A DNA stretch of 34,772 nt from assembly GCA_017404065.1 (NCBI GenBank), contig JAFRDB010000013.1, positions 1 through 34,772 of the forward strand, read 5' to 3'. The notes under the pieces were generated by a model that worked only from the letters and a program-made list of their open reading frames with translations, searched no databases and was not told the origin of the DNA. The DNA is from Clostridia bacterium (GTDB lineage: Bacteria > Bacillota > Clostridia > UBA1381). The translations under genes and the position numbers were made by a program. Of the stretch, positions 9,226-14,590 are shown piece after piece (within the stretch, counting starts at the first letter, position 1; every line of letters begins with the position of its first letter).

Positions 9226-9252
9226 GTCCTTAAACTACTTATTTAAGGACAA
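9226..9252 (+). repeat. left inverted recombination site of the invertible segment
   Basis: Inverted arms TGTCCTTAAA (9225-9234) and TTTAAGGACA (9242-9251), extendable to 12 bp, surround an asymmetric 7-base spacer CTACTTA (9235-9241). Bases 9226-9252 are identical, in reverse orientation, to 10561-10587. Two inverted arms of 10-13 bp around a 6-8 bp spacer is the normal core-site plan of tyrosine recombinases. Confidence 0.8.
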
Positions 9253-9295
9253 ACAGCGGAAAATCCTTGTTGTTTCAAGACTTTCCGCTGTTTTT
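9251..9295. terminator. terminator hairpin just inside the left recombination site
   Basis: A 12-bp stem (AAACAGCGGAAA with TTTCCGCTGTTT, plus an inner CTTG/CAAG) has five T on the plus strand and a weaker T-rich tail on the minus strand. It follows the recombinase stop (9323) and would keep recombinase transcription out of the scaffold operon in the present orientation. Its left arm overlaps the edge of the recombination site by two or three bases. Confidence 0.7.
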
Positions 9296-9322
9296 GACTA
9301 TAAATTTTGACGGAGTATAATT

Positions 9323-10372
9323 TTATGTATGAATAGCGTCGAGCTTGTTCATTTGCTTGATTTTATGCTCTTTCAGAGAATGTGCGTATAAATCAAGAGT
9401 AATTCCGACAGAGGAATGACCAAGTATTTCAGACAATGTTTTATAATCCATACCAACCTCTAATGCCCGTGTTGCAAATGTGTGACGAAGGCAATGAAAT
9501 TTCATATCAGGCAAACCAGCAGTTTTAAGTAATTTTTTGAACAGTCTGCGGTATGTGCGTACATCAAACGGTTTTTTATTTCTTGATATTACATATCCGC
9601 AAGAATATGGCATGGTTTTTAATTTATCAATCAAAAACGGTGGTATCGGTATTTCACGTTTTGATGTTTTGCTTTTTGGAGATATAATTTCAATGCCGTT
9701 TTCTGTTCTCGCCTGCGTTCCGTTTACCGTAAGCTGTGCCGTTTCAAAGTTAATATCCGACCACTTCAATGCACATAATTCGCCTATCCGAAGCCCTGTG
9801 TAAAGGCAAATCAAAATACCCATATCGGAATTATCACTTAAAGTCTGTTCAAGACGTCTTTGTTGTGCCGGTGTTAATACTTGCACTATGGATGTTTGTT
9901 TTTTAGGTAATTTTACTTTACTTAAAATGTTTGAAACAAAGCCTTTATCCTCTGCAGCGGATAGAGCAGATTTTATTATGCTGAATACGCCTTTTATTGT
10001 TGAGGGAGATAATTCCAAACTGTTTATAAAGTTTTGCAATATATCCCTATTTAATTTTTTAAGCGGAATACCGCCCAAAGTTATATTGATGTGATTATCA
10101 ATATAACTTTGATAAATTACTTTTGTTGTGGGCTTTAATGCACCCTGCGATTTCAGCCATATTTCAAGCCAATTTGATAACTGGGTATTTGAGTTGGATT
10201 GTAAATTTTGCTTTTCGGTTTTGCATTTCGCAAGCTGTTCCTTAACATCTGCATAGCTTTTGGAATAAACATAACCATAGACCGCCTTGCCCGATACATC
10301 ATAATACTTTATATATCGTCCCTCATAACGCCCGTCTTTTCTCTTATAGATATTTTCGCCTCTACGAGCCAT
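9323..10372 (-). CDS. tyrosine site-specific recombinase (integrase family), candidate DNA invertase
   Basis: 349 residues from ATG 10372, which has AAGGAAG nearby and begins the usual MARRGENIYKRKDGRYEGRY; an ATG 27 bases earlier lacks a ribosome site. An arm-type DNA-binding domain spans about 1-55 and the SAM-like core-binding domain about 60-150. The catalytic domain is about 165-349 with R195 (YTGLRIGELCALKW), a lysine near 235-238 (KTSKREIPIP), H293 and R296 (FHCLRHTFATR), H319 (ILGHSS) and the nucleophile Y329 (LDLYAH). All catalytic positions are present and length is normal, so it should be active. It breaks and rejoins DNA through a 3'-phosphotyrosine link. Family members are often phage or transposon integrases, but no excisionase or phage gene lies beside it, whereas matching inverted sites flank it tightly. 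A role inverting its own segment is the best reading. Its own promoter probably lies around 10490-10520 on the minus strand (AAGACA, 17 bases, TATTAT). Confidence 0.85.
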   Translation of the reverse strand: MARRGENIYKRKDGRYEGRYIKYYDVSGKAVYGYVYSKSYADVKEQLAKCKTEKQNLQSNSNTQLSNWLEIWLKSQGALKPTTKVIYQSYIDNHINITLGGIPLKKLNRDILQNFINSLELSPSTIKGVFSIIKSALSAAEDKGFVSNILSKVKLPKKQTSIVQVLTPAQQRRLEQTLSDNSDMGILICLYTGLRIGELCALKWSDINFETAQLTVNGTQARTENGIEIISPKSKTSKREIPIPPFLIDKLKTMPYSCGYVISRNKKPFDVRTYRRLFKKLLKTAGLPDMKFHCLRHTFATRALEVGMDYKTLSEILGHSSVGITLDLYAHSLKEHKIKQMNKLDAIHT

Positions 10373-10460
10373 AAATAAACACTTCCTTTCTGACCACATT
10401 TTTGACGGCGAATAGCAAAAACATTTTATTGTGCAAAATGCAGAAAATGCGTTAAAATAC

Positions 10461-10489
10461 TTGCTTTGCCGACATTTGTGTGGTATAAT
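10461..10489 (+). promoter_or_regulatory. outward-facing sigma-A promoter inside the invertible segment
   Basis: -35 TTGCTT (10461-10466), 17-base spacer, extended -10 TGG-TATAAT (10481-10489). It lies 72 bases inside the right recombination site and points out of the segment. A second, weaker candidate (TTGTGC at 10429, TAAAAT near 10453) points the same way. No gene start follows to the right. In the flipped orientation it would lie just upstream of the operon starting at 9087. Confidence 0.7.
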
Positions 10490-10560
10490 AATTCTATCAT
10501 TTTATACTGTCTTAAAAAAGCAGAAAGATGGAAAGTTCAGTAATAATGCCGATTTTGTAC

Positions 10561-10587
10561 TTGTCCTTAAATAAGTAGTTTAAGGAC
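10561..10587 (-). repeat. right inverted recombination site of the invertible segment
   Basis: Exact reverse complement of 9226-9252. The spacer reads TAAGTAG (10572-10578), the complement of CTACTTA at the left site, so the two sites are in inverted orientation. The last arm base (10588) differs, giving TTTAAGGACT. The match ends within one base on each side, so the identity is confined to the site itself. Confidence 0.8.
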
Positions 10588-10700
10588 TTTTTATATTTGC
10601 AAATTTGCATTATAACTATATTATATAAAATGTTTATTTAAGATTAGCAGGAGTTTTTAATATAGTCTAGGATGTCAATTTTGTCGTTTCAGTAAATTAC

Positions 10701-10852
10701 AATCTTTAGCAAGCAATGCCTTTGTATATACAAAAGGCTAAAAATAAAAATCCCGCAGGAGCGTAGAATTTTCATTTTTGTTTGTTGAGGATATTTCCCC
10801 AAACCCCAAAAACAAAGATTTCATCTTTGAGCTACGCCCCTTGAGGTGCTTA
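10701..10852 (+). repeat. left copy of a long diverged inverted repeat module
   Basis: The first 45 bases (10701-10745) match the reverse complement of 11623-11667 perfectly. The next about 75 bases match at roughly three quarters of positions. After that the two copies share shape rather than sequence: a hairpin (CAAAGAT/ATCTTTG here) then a second short hairpin (GCCCC/GGTGC-like). The perfect part contains a near-palindrome, CCTTTGTATATACAAAAGG. It may be an end or regulatory module of the Tn4451-like element. Confidence 0.65.
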
Positions 10853-10878
10853 TTGTATAAAAGTTTACAAGACAGAAA

Positions 10879-11073
10879 TTAGCTTTCCGACAAAATGTCG
10901 GAAAGCTAAGAATAACATTAACAGAATGGCACAATAAACTTTCCGCCAATTTGGCGGAAAGTAAAAAATCATATAACAGAATTCTAAAATCAACTTTGTG
11001 CCATCGTGGCACAAAATTTAAAATCGCATAAAATACGGTTTTTTACAACTTCAGACCAACTTGGTCCGAAGTT
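10879..11073. repeat. array of four palindromes with 55-bp period
   Basis: Palindromes lie at 10879-10909 (14-bp stem, centre ACAaaaTGT), 10938-10962 (12-bp stem, CCAAtTTGG), 10995-11015 (9-bp stem, GCCAtcgTGGC) and 11047-11073 (12 pairs with one mismatch, CCAAcTTGG). Centres are 56, 55 and 55 bases apart. Stem sequences differ between copies but both arms change together, so pairing is kept. The connecting sequence also repeats loosely (ATAACAGAAT is shared between units). It lies 12 bases beyond the tnpV stop. Origin of transfer, protein-binding array or structured RNA are all possible. Confidence 0.7.
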
Positions 11074-11084
11074 ATTTTTAGGTT

Positions 11085-11435
11085 TTAAGAAAATATTATT
11101 TCATCAAAAATAATTTCCTCCGCTTGTGCTTTGCAAGCATTTGCAAGCCCTACCCATTTGAGTTGGTCTTTTTGTTTTAGTTCTTCCGTTACGCCTGCTG
11201 ATTTCATGAAATCAGGTAAAATGATTTCAAGTCTTTTTCTTGCAATTCTGTCGATCTCGTTCAAGTGCGGTACTAATTCCGCGTTAAGTATCAGTCTGTT
11301 CCAAAGCCCCGTTTTATGATTTTTCAAATATTCCTCTCGCATCATTCCGTACTTTCCGTATGTTCGTTTGATTTCGGGATAACTCAAATTTGGCAGATAG
11401 TAATCTCCGACTTTTCTGTAAGCTAGTTTTGTCAT
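11085..11435 (-). CDS. tnpV: transposon-encoded protein TnpV
   Basis: 116 residues, ATG 11435 with AAAGGATG about 8 bases upstream. The sequence has the TnpV pattern: MTKLAYRKVGDYYLPNL, then GKYGMMREEYLKNHK, ELVPHLNEIDRIARKRLE, and the C-terminal block QLKWVGLANACKAQAEEII. TnpV is a small protein of Tn4451-like and related mobilisable elements of Clostridia whose biochemical role is not established. Full length for the family. It lies between the two copies of the long inverted repeat, pointing away from tnpW-tnpX, as in other members of the group. It identifies this stretch as mobile-element DNA. Confidence 0.8.
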   Translation of the reverse strand: MTKLAYRKVGDYYLPNLSYPEIKRTYGKYGMMREEYLKNHKTGLWNRLILNAELVPHLNEIDRIARKRLEIILPDFMKSAGVTEELKQKDQLKWVGLANACKAQAEEIIFDEIIFS

Positions 11436-11509
11436 AATGCTTTCATCCTTTCAAATTTTGATGATTCAATTTTAAATCACTTTTTCAAAACGCAAAATGA
11501 TGTCAAATT

Positions 11510-11667
11510 AAAAAAGCTCCAATAGGGAGCGCAGGTCGCAGAAGTCAATTCTGCGTTTTGGGGGATTGGGGAAAACACCCCAACAAGCAAAAACGAAAAT
11601 CAGGCTCTACTGCGAGATTTTCATTTTTAGCCTTTTGTATATACAAAGGCATTGCTTGCTAAAGATT
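11510..11667 (-). repeat. right copy of the long inverted repeat module, ending in a terminator
   Basis: Reads leftward. The 45 perfect bases are 11623-11667, followed by a diverged block, then hairpin CGCAGAA/TTCTGCG (11537-11555), then GCTCC/GGAGC (11516-11530) with a T-run on the minus strand. This last hairpin is a plausible intrinsic terminator just upstream of tnpV. The hairpins occupy the same places as in the left copy but with different base pairs. Confidence 0.6.
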
Positions 11668-11715
11668 ACTTTTTCATAAGGTGAGTAAATAAATACCCAC
11701 CTTGACTTTTACCTA

Positions 11716-11761
11716 TTGACAAACAGAAAAAAGTGTTGTAAAGTATAGCTGTTCATGAACA
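11716..11761 (+). promoter_or_regulatory. promoter and palindromic operator of tnpW-tnpX
   Basis: TTGACA (11716-11721), 17-base spacer, TAAAGT (11739-11744). The perfect 12-bp palindrome TGTTCATGAACA (11750-11761) sits at the expected start of transcription, a typical place for a repressor site. An ATG within it opens a nine-codon frame (MNKTKYLKL) but lacks a ribosome site. Confidence 0.6.
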
Positions 11762-11803
11762 AAACTAAATATCTTAAACTTTAAACCGAGCAAGCGGAGA
11801 GAA

Positions 11804-11894
11804 TTTGAGATTTCTCAAAGGAGACTACCAAGCGCCGTACAAAGTCATAAGTGATAAGGGCTGTCCTGTCACTTTGATTTGTACGGCGCTTTTT
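11804..11894 (+). terminator. leader attenuator: intrinsic terminator upstream of tnpW
   Basis: A small hairpin (TTTGAGA/TCTCAAA, 11804-11819) is followed by AAGGAG, then a 13-bp stem, AGCGCCGTACAAA (11831-11843) with TTTGTACGGCGCT (11878-11890). An inner AAGTGA/TCACTT stem and five T follow. It lies between the promoter and the first gene, so most transcripts should stop here unless something relieves termination. I do not recognise a known riboswitch class in it. Confidence 0.65.
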
Positions 11895-12010
11895 GTAATT
11901 CGGTAAGGTTTGGCTTTTGAATGTGCTTTAATTAAAAGTGAATGGCTTTTTTACATCCTTGCAAATATAACTCTTTGTGCTAAATTTAAAGTGAAGTCAA
12001 ATGTTTTGCG

Positions 12011-12044
12011 GCTGACCTTGATACATAAATCAAAGGAGGTCAGC
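12011..12044 (+). promoter_or_regulatory. hairpin covering the tnpW ribosome binding site
   Basis: GCTGACC-TTGAT (12011-12022) pairs with ATCAA (12029-12033) and GGTCAGC (12038-12044). This encloses the AAGGAGGT ribosome site (12033-12040) that serves the TTG start at 12048. Folding would block translation, giving a second layer of control after the terminator. Confidence 0.55.
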
Positions 12045-12047
12045 AAA

Positions 12048-12224
12048 TTGAAAAATAACGAGATGCGTCAGCCGCAAGAAGTAAAAGAGTATGAATTTAA
12101 CCATCATAAGTTTATTGTTGAATCGGCATACAACGATAACGGATTAGAGGACATAGGAAGCATTCTGAGAAGAATGATAGAAAAACAGGCACGAATTTTT
12201 GAGGAGAATGACTATGAAAAATAA
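12048..12224 (+). CDS. tnpW: transposon-encoded protein TnpW
   Basis: 58 residues from a TTG start (12048), 8 bases after AGGAGG. The frame is open further upstream, but family members begin near KNNEMRQPQEVKEYEFN, and the ribosome site decides it. The sequence carries the TnpW pattern: a short RQPxEVKEY motif, a core HHKFIVESAYNDN, and a helical tail ending in a charged segment. TnpW is a small partner regularly encoded directly before the TnpX recombinase; its exact role is not known to me. It overlaps tnpX by 11 bases, so the two are translated together. The upstream terminator and the hairpin over its ribosome site suggest expression is normally low. Confidence 0.75.
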   Translation: MKNNEMRQPQEVKEYEFNHHKFIVESAYNDNGLEDIGSILRRMIEKQARIFEENDYEK

Positions 12225-13896
12225 AACAAGAGATAACACAGCTTCACTTTATTTACGACTTAGCCGTGATGATAATTTAGAGGGCGAGAGTTATAGCATC
12301 AGCAATCAAAAAAAGCTTTTAACAAAAGTTGCAAAAGAAAAAGGTTATACAAATCTGTTGATTTATATTGATGACGGGATATCTGGCGTCACTATGAATC
12401 GCCCTGATTATATTCGTATGATTGAGGATTTTGAAAATAACAAATCTTCTGCACTTTTTGTAAAAGACCTATCACGAATTGGCAGAAACTATATTGAAGT
12501 CGGAAAACTGACAGAGGAATTTTTGCCCGAACATGACATACGCCTTGTAGCCGTTTCAGACGGAATAGACAGCCAAGAGGGTGAAAGCGAATTTGCACCA
12601 ATTAAGAATTTATTTAATGAATGGTACGCAAGGGACATTTCTAAAAAGCGGCGGATAAGCAACAAAATAAAAGGCAATTCCGGCGAACCTCTGGGATTAC
12701 CGCCGTATGGATATGTTAAAGATCCTGACGGCAAAGGATGGATTGTTGATGATGAAGCTGCAAGAGTTGTCCGTAGAATTTTTGATATGACAATCAATGA
12801 TTATGGAACAGAGCAAATTGCTGCAAAACTTCAGACAGAGGGTATTTTAACACCTGTCAATTATTGGTTAAGCAAAGGTATAAGAAAGCCTAACAGAAAA
12901 AGAAATCCTAATCCCTGCGGTTGGAACTCATCAACAGTATACAGTATATTAAACACGCAAGAATATTGCGGAGATATAATCAATTTTAAGACATATTCAA
13001 AATCATATAAGAACAAAAAGCGTTACGCAAATAATCCTGAAAATATTGTTGTATTTAAAGATGCAAACCCTGCAATAATTGACCGCTCTGTATTTGAAAA
13101 GATACAAAGCAAACGAGGAAAAATGAGAAAACGAAAAACTGCGACAGGTGAAAAGAATATGTTTTCGGGGCTACTTATATGTGCCGACTGCGGTAGTAAT
13201 ATGGGTTATCATTTTAATCAGGGAAATCACGAAATAACATATTTCAACTGTTCCGGTTATAACAAGGGCAAACGAAAAATCTGTAATTCAACACATTACA
13301 TACGCACAGATTTTTTGGAACAGGTGGTATTGGGTGAAATTAAAAGACTAACCAAATTTGCTCAAAAATATGAAAATGAATTTGCCAAACAGGTAATGGG
13401 TGCAACTATGAAAAATCTTGAAGAAGAAATATCTGTAAAAGAACGGGAATTACAAAAATTACAGGTAAGAGACAAAGAAATTGATGTGCTTTATGAGAAG
13501 ATTTATGAGGATAATGCACTCGGCAAGATAAATGATGAGCGATTTGCTAAATTATCATCAAAATACGATGATGAACAAAAAGAAATAAGCGACAAAATTA
13601 AAGCCTTAACTGATGAAATATCCGAAAAGAAAAGTAAAACCGTTACATCAGATATGTTTTTAGGGGCAGTCCGCAAATATACACGGATAAAGAGATTAAC
13701 ACCGCAGATATTAAATGAGTTGATTGAGAAGATAGAGGTTTATCAATCGGAAAAGATTGACGGTAAGACAGTACAGAAGTTAAAAATTCATTATAACTGC
13801 ATAGGTACAATGGAAATTCCAAGCCTCAGACAAATTCCCGACAACAACGTAAAAATCCACACCAGACAGGGCGTGGACATAGAATATTCAGCATAA
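12214..13896 (+). CDS. tnpX: large serine recombinase TnpX
   Basis: 560 residues from ATG 12214, 7 bases after GAGGAG. The N-terminal resolvase/invertase domain is about 8-160, with the catalytic serine in YLRLSRDD (S17) and conserved arginines (LSRIGRNY). A Recombinase domain is about 170-275 (LPPYGYVKDPDGKGW, LNTQEYCGDI). A zinc-ribbon follows, with Cys pairs in CADCGS and CSGYNKGKRKIC, then a long coiled coil about 400-490 and a C-terminal domain. TnpX excises Tn4451-type elements as a circle and inserts them by 2-bp staggered cuts, typically at GA dinucleotides. Length and motifs are complete, so it looks functional. It ends 9 bases before a hairpin that belongs to the tRNA-Leu gene, so the element's right end is probably within those bases. 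Confidence 0.85.
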   Translation: MKNKTRDNTASLYLRLSRDDNLEGESYSISNQKKLLTKVAKEKGYTNLLIYIDDGISGVTMNRPDYIRMIEDFENNKSSALFVKDLSRIGRNYIEVGKLTEEFLPEHDIRLVAVSDGIDSQEGESEFAPIKNLFNEWYARDISKKRRISNKIKGNSGEPLGLPPYGYVKDPDGKGWIVDDEAARVVRRIFDMTINDYGTEQIAAKLQTEGILTPVNYWLSKGIRKPNRKRNPNPCGWNSSTVYSILNTQEYCGDIINFKTYSKSYKNKKRYANNPENIVVFKDANPAIIDRSVFEKIQSKRGKMRKRKTATGEKNMFSGLLICADCGSNMGYHFNQGNHEITYFNCSGYNKGKRKICNSTHYIRTDFLEQVVLGEIKRLTKFAQKYENEFAKQVMGATMKNLEEEISVKERELQKLQVRDKEIDVLYEKIYEDNALGKINDERFAKLSSKYDDEQKEISDKIKALTDEISEKKSKTVTSDMFLGAVRKYTRIKRLTPQILNELIEKIEVYQSEKIDGKTVQKLKIHYNCIGTMEIPSLRQIPDNNVKIHTRQGVDIEYSA

Positions 13897-13905
13897 AACG
13901 AAAAT

Positions 13906-13935
13906 GGTCTTATAGGACTCAGATCCTATAAGACC
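13906..13935 (-). terminator. intrinsic terminator of the tRNA-Leu gene
   Basis: A perfect 12-bp stem (GGTCTTATAGGA with TCCTATAAGACC) and 6-base loop is followed on the minus strand by ATTTTCGTTTT. It lies 8 bases past the tRNA 3' end. It may also stop rightward tnpX transcripts, though no T-run exists on that side. Confidence 0.75.
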
Positions 13936-13943
13936 ACCCGTAA

Positions 13944-14029
13944 TGGTGCGGATGACAGGACTTGAACCTGCACGGCTGTTAACCACTAGAACCTGAATCT
14001 AGCGCGTCTGCCTATTCCGCCACATCCGC
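13944..14029 (-). tRNA. tRNA-Leu (anticodon CAG), CCA encoded
   Basis: The minus strand reads an acceptor stem GCGGATG (from 14029) pairing with CATCCGC, A discriminator and encoded CCA ending at 13944. The anticodon stem CTAGA/TCTAG encloses TTCAGGT, giving anticodon CAG. There is a long variable arm typical of tRNA-Leu and a T-arm GGTTCAAGTCC. At 86 bases it is the right size for a class II tRNA. A sigma-A promoter lies upstream (14049-14077) and a terminator downstream. Its 3' end faces the AT-rich, mobile-element side of the window. Confidence 0.93.
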
Positions 14030-14048
14030 AACTCGAAAAGACTAATAT

Positions 14049-14077
14049 AGTTTAACATATTCATTCAATTTTGTCAA
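14049..14077 (-). promoter_or_regulatory. promoter of tRNA-Leu
   Basis: On the minus strand, perfect TTGACA (14072-14077), a 17-base spacer and TAAACT (14049-14054), about 20 bases before the tRNA 5' end. Confidence 0.8.
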
Positions 14078-14161
14078 GCATTAATTATAAATTAGTTAGC
14101 GTAATAATTTATGTAAACATAATCAAGATATACCTTTAGAAAATGATCGAATATTATTTCC

Positions 14162-14211
14162 GAGAAAAGCCCAATAAATAGCTTTAATATGCCTTTTACT
14201 GAGCTTTTCTC
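14162..14211 (-). terminator. long hairpin, possible terminator of the small ORF at 14247-14360
   Basis: GAGAAAAGC and GCTTTTCTC arms extend inward (CAgTAAA/TTTAtTG) to give about 16 pairs with two mismatches. On the minus strand it begins 36 bases beyond the small ORF's stop. A clear T-run is missing, so the call is tentative. The rest of 14078-14521 shows only the small ORF and the gltX promoter. Confidence 0.4.
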
Positions 14212-14246
14212 TCGCATCTTATCGCCACGAAAAATCAATAATGCGC

Positions 14247-14360
14247 TTACATATAAGGTGTTCGATTACCTCTTAAAGCCGCGGTCAGCTGATATGCTGC
14301 AACGATACGCGCGAGGTCTATGAGATTATGGGCTTGTCCTTTTTCGCTAACAGTATTCAT
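14247..14360 (-). CDS. possible 37-residue small protein or gene remnant
   Basis: ATG 14360 to TAA 14247-14249 encodes MNTVSEKGQAHNLIDLARIV and continues through AAYQLTAALRGNRTPYM. The codons are GC-richer than the surrounding DNA and the first part is predicted helical, which looks protein-like. No convincing ribosome site precedes the ATG (only AAAAAGAAA). It could be a genuine microprotein or the decayed end of a larger gene disrupted near the mobile element. No family recognised. Confidence 0.3.
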   Translation of the reverse strand: MNTVSEKGQAHNLIDLARIVAAYQLTAALRGNRTPYM

Positions 14361-14521
14361 TTTCTTTTTGTTATACTCATAAACATAGCAATTTAGCCAT
14401 TAAGCGGTCTGTGCAAAAGAGGGCAGCCCCTCCTCATAAATTTTTATGGTTCGTATCCCGCCACTGGTGCAATTGTATAATTCCCGTATTAATTAAAAAA
14501 TAGATTTGTTTGAGATTTTAC

Positions 14522-14550
14522 TTGATATTTTTCGCCATATACGTTATAAT
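14522..14550 (+). promoter_or_regulatory. promoter of the gltX-glnS-aminotransferase-trpS operon
   Basis: TTGATA (14522-14527), 17-base spacer, perfect TATAAT (14545-14550). Transcription would begin about 14557, which excludes the upstream in-frame start at 14510 and supports a gltX start at 14591. Confidence 0.8.
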
Positions 14551-14590
14551 ATATGATAGCTTATTATGTATAATGGAAAGGCTTGATTTA

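Larger units (their letters stand above)
9226..10587. mobile_element. putative invertible switch carrying its own tyrosine recombinase and an outward promoter
   Basis: The 1.36-kb segment is bounded by identical 27-bp sites in opposite orientation, the arrangement that yields inversion rather than excision. It holds a bidirectional-looking terminator next to the left site, an intact integrase gene on the minus strand, and a strong plus-strand promoter about 70 bases inside the right site. In the orientation shown the promoter fires rightward, into DNA without a clear gene. After inversion it would fire leftward into the SLH-cohesin operon starting at 9087. The sites and promoter are visible in the sequence; the switch behaviour is inferred. 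Confidence 0.7.
11085..13896. mobile_element. Tn4451-like element or remnant (tnpV, tnpW, tnpX)
   Basis: tnpV, a regulatory leader, tnpW and the serine recombinase tnpX lie together, the backbone of Tn4451-type transposons. No relaxase or resistance cargo is present between them, so this is either a minimal element or a remnant. The exact ends are not resolved. The right end must be close to 13897-13905, since the following hairpin fits the tRNA-Leu terminator. The left end is at or left of 10701, and whether the invertible segment is part of the element is not clear. Confidence 0.6.

Noticed and set aside
9225..9251. Reading the 27-bp repeats simply as terminators
   Set aside because: They have the hairpin shape, but neither copy is followed by a proper T-run in a useful place. 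Exact conservation of an asymmetric spacer in opposite orientation is not expected of terminators.
9323..10372. Prophage or ICE integrase acting on tRNA-Leu
   Set aside because: The gene lies 3.5 kb from the tRNA, the tRNA has no repeated 3' end within the window, and no phage or conjugation genes are nearby. The flanking inverted sites give a simpler explanation.
10821..11012. 63-codon minus-strand frame across the palindrome array
   Set aside because: It reads through three hairpins with low-complexity, Phe/Leu/Ser-rich sequence and no ribosome site; the DNA is better explained as the array itself.
10879..11073. CRISPR array
   Set aside because: The units repeat every 55 bases but the palindromes vary in sequence and the connecting DNA is the more similar part, the opposite of CRISPR. 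No cas genes are present.
11804..11894. Known riboswitch upstream of tnpW
   Set aside because: I see a terminator and nested hairpins but no conserved core of a class I can name, so it is recorded only as a leader terminator.
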